Positions 6,680 through 8,973 of a stretch of 8,973 bases of DNA are shown here, piece after piece. Origin of the DNA: Gammaproteobacteria bacterium (GTDB taxonomy: Bacteria; Pseudomonadota; Gammaproteobacteria; DSM-19610); the NCBI GenBank assembly GCA_011371465.1, contig DRQL01000344.1, forward strand, positions 1-8,973. Reading direction: 5' to 3'. The stretch's first letter is position 1, and each line of letters opens with the position of its first letter. The notes beneath the pieces were generated by a model. That model saw nothing but the letters and a program-made list of their open reading frames with translations, made no database searches and was not told where the DNA came from. The translations under genes and the position numbers were made by a program.

Positions 6680-7095
6680 ACTCCTTTATGGATCAGGCGA
6701 CTACGTAAAAGTTCAACCCGGCGTCGGTTGACACCGAAATCCGAATAGCCCAGTCGTGCAGCGGAACGCACCGCGATCACACCTTCGGCCGGCCGGAGAT
6801 GGAGTTCGAGGTCATCGACAAAACCGAACACCACACTCCGGCACTCCGCGTGCAGGTAATCCCCGGTTTCATTGATAATACGGGTGCGGGGCAAGTGAGA
6901 TACCTGTTCCCTTGCCTCTTGCCAGGCAGTAACCGGCGCTTCCCTGAGCTGGAACGGAGGCACCCTGTGCGCACTGTCCTGCGCGTCACTCGATACACAA
7001 TTCGGCGAGGATGGACAGGCAGCCAGCCCCGAAGAAGAGACCCCGAGATCTGAAGGGCGTTTCCCGGCACAGGACAGAAGCAACATGGTGATCAT
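6670..7095 (-). CDS. DUF1499 family lipoprotein
   Basis: The 141-residue product matches DUF1499: 'CPSSPNCVSS' (27-36), then 'YLHAECRSVVFGFVDDLELHL' (80-100), 'VRSAARLGYSDFGVNRRRVE' (109-128). The family is widespread and its function is not established. The N-terminus 'MITMLLLSCAG' ends in a lipobox (LLSC, Cys9), pointing to a lipid-anchored protein, but with ATG 7095 the signal peptide lacks a basic n-region. The frame continues upstream without a stop and encodes 'SPFTGKYFAAPLLL', which would give a complete lipoprotein signal peptide; at its head a GGGAGG (7152-7147) sits six bases before ATC 7140. The real start may therefore be ATC 7140 rather than ATG 7095. It lies between the NTF2-like gene and the truncated haemoglobin gene, all in the same direction. 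Confidence 0.85.
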   Translation of the reverse strand: MITMLLLSCAGKRPSDLGVSSSGLAACPSSPNCVSSDAQDSAHRVPPFQLREAPVTAWQEAREQVSHLPRTRIINETGDYLHAECRSVVFGFVDDLELHLRPAEGVIAVRSAARLGYSDFGVNRRRVELLRSRLIHKGVLR

Positions 7096-7146
7096 CAGCA
7101 GCAGGGGGGCGGCGAAGTATTTTCCGGTAAATGGACTGATTGTAAT

Positions 7147-7152
7147 CCTCCC
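7147..7152 (-). promoter_or_regulatory. Shine-Dalgarno GGGAGG facing an ATC codon
   Basis: GGGAGG on the - strand is followed by a six-base spacer (ATTACA) and then ATC (7140-7138), in frame with the DUF1499 lipoprotein gene. No ATG, GTG or TTG is found at a normal distance. By contrast ATG 7095 has only 'CTGCTGCTG' before it and no ribosome site. This favours an upstream non-standard start or a mutated ATG. Confidence 0.5.
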
Positions 7153-7199
7153 GTGATTAACCGGGCCCGGTCGCTGGCAGACACTTTTTGATTCTCCGG

Positions 7200-7553
7200 T
7201 TACTCACTGTAATGTGCATACATACGGGATACTTTTCCATCCTCGTCAAGCTGCATGAACTCACCAGCCTTTAAACCATTTTGATTGATATAATACAAAA
7301 CGAGGCTTCGATCTCCATACAGCACATCCAGAACCTGGAACTTTAAATCCGGGTAAGCCTGCAGTCCTTTCATGAAATAACGTTTAACCGATTCGATTCC
7401 CCGAACTTCCGGACTGCCGAGAATCCTGCCTGCAATTGCTGAAACCAGAACCACATCATCTGCATAGTGACGAATAATCCTGTCAATATCACGCGAGTTC
7501 CAGGATTTTTCCCACTCATCTGAAAATTGTCTGGCTGTTTCCCTGGTAAGCAT
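7200..7553 (-). CDS. NTF2-like / SnoaL-like family protein
   Basis: The 117-residue product fits the small cone-shaped NTF2-like fold: an N-terminal helix 'TARQFSDEWEKSWNSRDIDRI', then 'HYADDVVLVS' (about 29-38), 'GIESVKRYFMKGLQAYPDLKF' and paired strands ending in 'GEFMQLDEDGKVSRMYAHYSE'. Members of the family include isomerases, hydrolases and binding proteins; nothing here fixes a substrate. The gene is much more AT-rich than those to its left (one 60-base line, 7261-7320, has 22 G/C by hand count), suggesting a different origin. The ATG has only a weak purine stretch (AAAAGAAAG) upstream. The insertion sequence begins within about 26-36 bp of the start, so the native promoter has probably been displaced and expression may depend on the IS. 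Confidence 0.8.
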   Translation of the reverse strand: MLTRETARQFSDEWEKSWNSRDIDRIIRHYADDVVLVSAIAGRILGSPEVRGIESVKRYFMKGLQAYPDLKFQVLDVLYGDRSLVLYYINQNGLKAGEFMQLDEDGKVSRMYAHYSE

Positions 7554-7565
7554 CGGCTTTCTTTT

Positions 7566-7583
7566 CGTGGGTAACTCGGAGCT
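7566..7583 (+). repeat. Copy of the outer right end of the IS, just outside its left end
   Basis: 'CGTGGGTAACTCGGAGCT' here matches 8831-8848 at the right end in 17 of 18 positions and in the same orientation. It is far longer than the 3-5 bp target duplication normally made by IS3-family elements. Confidence 0.7.
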
Positions 7584-7588
7584 TGGTC

Positions 7589-7609
7589 TTACCCATGAAT
7601 AGTAGACAC
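7589..7609 (+). repeat. Left terminal inverted repeat of the IS
   Basis: The sequence TTACCCATGAAT followed by AGTAGACAC pairs with 8819-8839 in 18 of 21 positions. It contains the complement of the orfB stop codon at its outer edge. Confidence 0.75.
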
Positions 7610-8431
7610 GGTTAATTGCTCAAACTGCTGTTCATATTCATGTGGGCTGATATAACCAATTGCTGAATGCCTCCGGCTGCGATTATAGAAACTCTCGATG
7701 TACTCGAAGATTCCTGTACAGGCTGCCTCAACGTTTTTGTAGTTTTCCGCATAGATGAGTTCTACCTTCAATCGGCTGAAGAAGGATTCCATCGCGGCGT
7801 TGTCCCAGCAGTTTCCCTTGCGACTCATGCTGCACCGTAATCCATATGACCTGAGCACTTCCTGATACTCGTTACCCCGATACTGTACGCCTCTGTCCGA
7901 ATGGATCAAGGCACCGGGCTGGATTTGACGTTGTGATGCGGCCATATTGAGTGCATCCAGGACCAGGCTTTCCCGCATGTGGTTGTCCAGCGACCACCCC
8001 ACGATCTTCCGTGAGAACAGATCCATCACCGCAGCCAGGTAGAGCCATATCCGCCCGACCTTGATATAGGTGATGTCCGATACCCATTTAAGATTGGGCG
8101 CAGGCGCTTCAAAATCCCGTCTCAAGAGATTGCCGTTGACGTTCGTCATAGCCTCCGTCCGCGGGCAGTAGCGGAACCCTTTGCCGTTACGCGCCCGCAA
8201 TCCACGCTCTTTTAACAGGGCCGCCACGTGGTTCAGGCTACAGGGAATACCCTGTTCGTTCAGCTCCACCGTTAAACGGGGTGCACCATAGCGTTTCTTG
8301 AACTGGGTGTACGCCGTTTCCACGGCGGCCCCCACCAGAGCACGCCGTTGATCGCGCTGACAGACTGGCCGCTTTAACCAGGCATAAAATCCAGAGCGCG
8401 ATACCTCCAGCACCTGGCACATCATTGTCAC
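7589..8431 (-). CDS. IS3-family transposase OrfB (DDE integrase domain)
   Basis: The 280-residue product (from GTG 8431) is the catalytic half of an IS3-type transposase. It begins with 'MCQVLEVSRSGFYAWL', has the HTH_21-like region 'KKRYGAPRLTVELNEQG', then the rve integrase core. The catalytic triad is D119 ('WVSDITYI'), D179 ('IHSDRGVQY') and E215 ('AAMESFFSRLK'), with 35 residues between the second Asp and the Glu, as expected. The C-terminus has 'IEFYN'-like 'IESFYNRSRRHSAIGYISPHEYE'. The frame is open upstream of GTG 8431 back to the A7 slippery run in orfA, so the functional enzyme is probably an OrfAB fusion made by -1 frameshifting, which joins '...FLKK' to 'SDGVLRENRQVKYALIE...'. 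No damage is visible. Confidence 0.95.
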   Translation of the reverse strand: MTMMCQVLEVSRSGFYAWLKRPVCQRDQRRALVGAAVETAYTQFKKRYGAPRLTVELNEQGIPCSLNHVAALLKERGLRARNGKGFRYCPRTEAMTNVNGNLLRRDFEAPAPNLKWVSDITYIKVGRIWLYLAAVMDLFSRKIVGWSLDNHMRESLVLDALNMAASQRQIQPGALIHSDRGVQYRGNEYQEVLRSYGLRCSMSRKGNCWDNAAMESFFSRLKVELIYAENYKNVEAACTGIFEYIESFYNRSRRHSAIGYISPHEYEQQFEQLTVSTIHG

Positions 8432-8461
8432 TTTGAACTCGGACCGACACGACTCGATCAG

Positions 8462-8509
8462 GGCGTACTTTACTTGTCGGTTTTCGCGAAGTACGCCGTC
8501 GCTTTTTTT
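8462..8509 (-). promoter_or_regulatory. Programmed -1 ribosomal frameshift site with stem-loop
   Basis: On the - strand seven A residues (8509-8503) are followed by G, read in orfA as CTA-AAA-AAA-GCG. Five bases later (GCGAC) begins a perfect 9-bp stem, GGCGTACTT (8497-8489) with AAGTACGCC (8470-8462), closed by an 18-base loop. The orfA stop TAA (8472-8470) lies at the loop/stem junction. Slipping back one base continues directly into the orfB frame. This is the classic arrangement for making the IS3 OrfAB transposase. Confidence 0.85.
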
Positions 8510-8787
8510 AGGAAGTCACGTTCTTCCTTGAGGTCAGCAACCTGTTTCTTTAGCCGCCTGATCTCCGCCTTTTCTTCCTGTGAATAGTTCGTCCCATCAG
8601 CGACCGTGAATTGGCCTTTGGATAGCTTATTGAACTGGGTTCGCCAATTGTAGATCTGGCCGGGATGTATGCCCAGTTCGCGGGCGACATCAGCGGCGGT
8701 ACGATCAGGCTGGTCTGCAAGTCTGACGGCTTCTCGACGGAAGGATTCCGGGTACGACTTCGTTTTCTTTCTTGCCCATTTTGACAC
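8470..8787 (-). CDS. IS3-family transposase OrfA (HTH protein)
   Basis: The 105-residue product contains the transposase_8-type helix-turn-helix: 'YPESFRREAVRLA' (12-24), 'TAADVARELGIHPGQIYNWRTQF' (30-52). A heptad-rich helix follows (about 70-97, 'EKAEIRRLKKQVADLKEERDFLKKA') that serves for multimerisation in this family. It binds the terminal inverted repeats. The start is GTG 8787: an in-frame TGA lies six bases upstream, so no earlier start is possible, and the ribosome site is poor (GAGAG adjacent). The A7 run near the 3' end is the frameshift site into orfB. Confidence 0.92.
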   Translation of the reverse strand: MSKWARKKTKSYPESFRREAVRLADQPDRTAADVARELGIHPGQIYNWRTQFNKLSKGQFTVADGTNYSQEEKAEIRRLKKQVADLKEERDFLKKATAYFAKTDK

Positions 8788-8818
8788 CTCTCATGCAATG
8801 TTAATCTAACTGATGAGT

Positions 8819-8839
8819 GTGTCTACTTCTCGTGGGTAA
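8819..8839 (-). repeat. Right terminal inverted repeat of the IS
   Basis: Read on the - strand this begins TTACCCACGAGA and ends AGTAGACAC, matching the left repeat at 7589-7609 in 18 of 21 positions. It lies about 30 bp before the orfA start. Confidence 0.75.
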
Positions 8840-8900
8840 CCCGGAGCTCTAACGATTGAATTGAACCGCACTGACTTTTAGCGTTGGTTCGAATGATTGT

Positions 8901-8972
8901 TTATGTGGCTTTTTCCTTCTGAAAGTACCTAACATCTGGCAATGCTTTGAAATCTGCATCCTGGGTCCAGAT
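8901..8972 (-). CDS. PIN-domain toxin (VapC-like), C-terminal end only
   Basis: The frame enters from beyond the right edge and ends at TAA 8903-8901, giving 23 residues that begin 'IWTQDADFKALPDVRYF' and end 'KEKAT'. The pattern [IL]-W-T-x-D-x-D-F followed by L-P-x-V is the typical C-terminus of PIN-domain ribonucleases such as VapC, where the Asp residues lie at or near the Mg site. Toxin genes of this kind normally have an antitoxin gene just upstream, which would lie outside the window. About 50 bp of AT-rich DNA with no visible feature separate it from the IS. The call rests on a short motif. Confidence 0.6.
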   Translation of the reverse strand: MWTQDADFKALPDVRYFQKEKAT

Positions 8973-8973
8973 C

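Larger units (their letters stand above)
7579..8849 (-). mobile_element. IS3-family insertion sequence, apparently intact
   Basis: The element carries the standard two-gene IS3 arrangement, orfA then orfB in the -1 frame, both intact and read on the - strand. Inner terminal inverted repeats are at 7589-7609 and 8819-8839 (18 of 21 identical, sharing AGTAGACAC and TTACCCA). A further GAGCT lies at matching distance outside each (7579-7583 and 8845-8849), giving about 1.27 kb, a normal size. The exact outer boundaries are uncertain because I could not identify a clean short target duplication. The orfB stop codon TAA overlaps the left inverted repeat. It separates an NTF2-like gene from the tail of a PIN-domain gene. 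Confidence 0.85.

Noticed and set aside
7566..8848. The 18-bp direct repeat as the target-site duplication of the IS
   Set aside because: IS3-family elements duplicate only 3-5 bp, and the right copy overlaps the terminal inverted repeat itself, so it cannot be a simple duplication.
1..8973. CRISPR array, tRNA or rRNA genes
   Set aside because: No regularly spaced repeats and no cloverleaf or rRNA-like sequence were seen.

Overview
The window looks like a stretch of chromosome from a high-GC gammaproteobacterium. The evidence is a ubiquinone pathway (UbiA and UbiC type enzymes), a MotA/MotB stator pair and consistent GC-rich coding from about position 1 to 7190. Protein styles recall sulfur-oxidising or purple gammaproteobacteria, but that is an impression and no marker gene fixes the taxon.

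Layout from the left. (1) 1-222 is the 3' end of a TonB/AgmX-PglI C-terminal-type protein on the + strand. (2) 236-2249 carries ubiquinone head-group genes on the - strand: ubiC (chorismate lyase) upstream and ubiA (4-hydroxybenzoate prenyltransferase) downstream. An exported protein of unknown function (1146-1730, + strand) lies between them; its 3' end overlaps ubiC antisense by 48 bp. (3) 2422-3933 (+) encodes a membrane protein that looks like an M48 peptidase whose zinc-binding motif has decayed, followed by a long helical or TPR-like tail. (4) 3928-4115 is a non-coding element built of three concentric palindromes; it supplies that gene's stop codon and resembles a MITE or fold-back element. 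(5) 6051-4131 (-) is a motA-motB stator pair with PomA-like motifs. (6) 7553-6248 (-) holds an NTF2-like protein, a DUF1499 lipoprotein and a group 1 truncated haemoglobin, all in one direction and closely spaced.

From about 7190 rightwards the DNA becomes more AT-rich and accessory in character. It contains the NTF2-like gene, an apparently intact IS3-family insertion sequence (orfA/orfB with a clear programmed -1 frameshift site and stem-loop) about 20-40 bp in front of the NTF2-like gene, and the C-terminal tail of a PIN-domain (VapC-type) toxin running off the right edge.

Functional links: UbiC makes 4-hydroxybenzoate from chorismate and UbiA prenylates it, so those two act in sequence. 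MotA and MotB form one ion-driven stator complex. I found no complete new multigene system. The points most worth following are the concentric palindromic element, the apparent pseudo-peptidase, the exported protein between ubiC and ubiA with a possible Cys-His-Asp triad, and the DUF1499 gene whose best ribosome-binding site leads to an ATC rather than an ATG codon.
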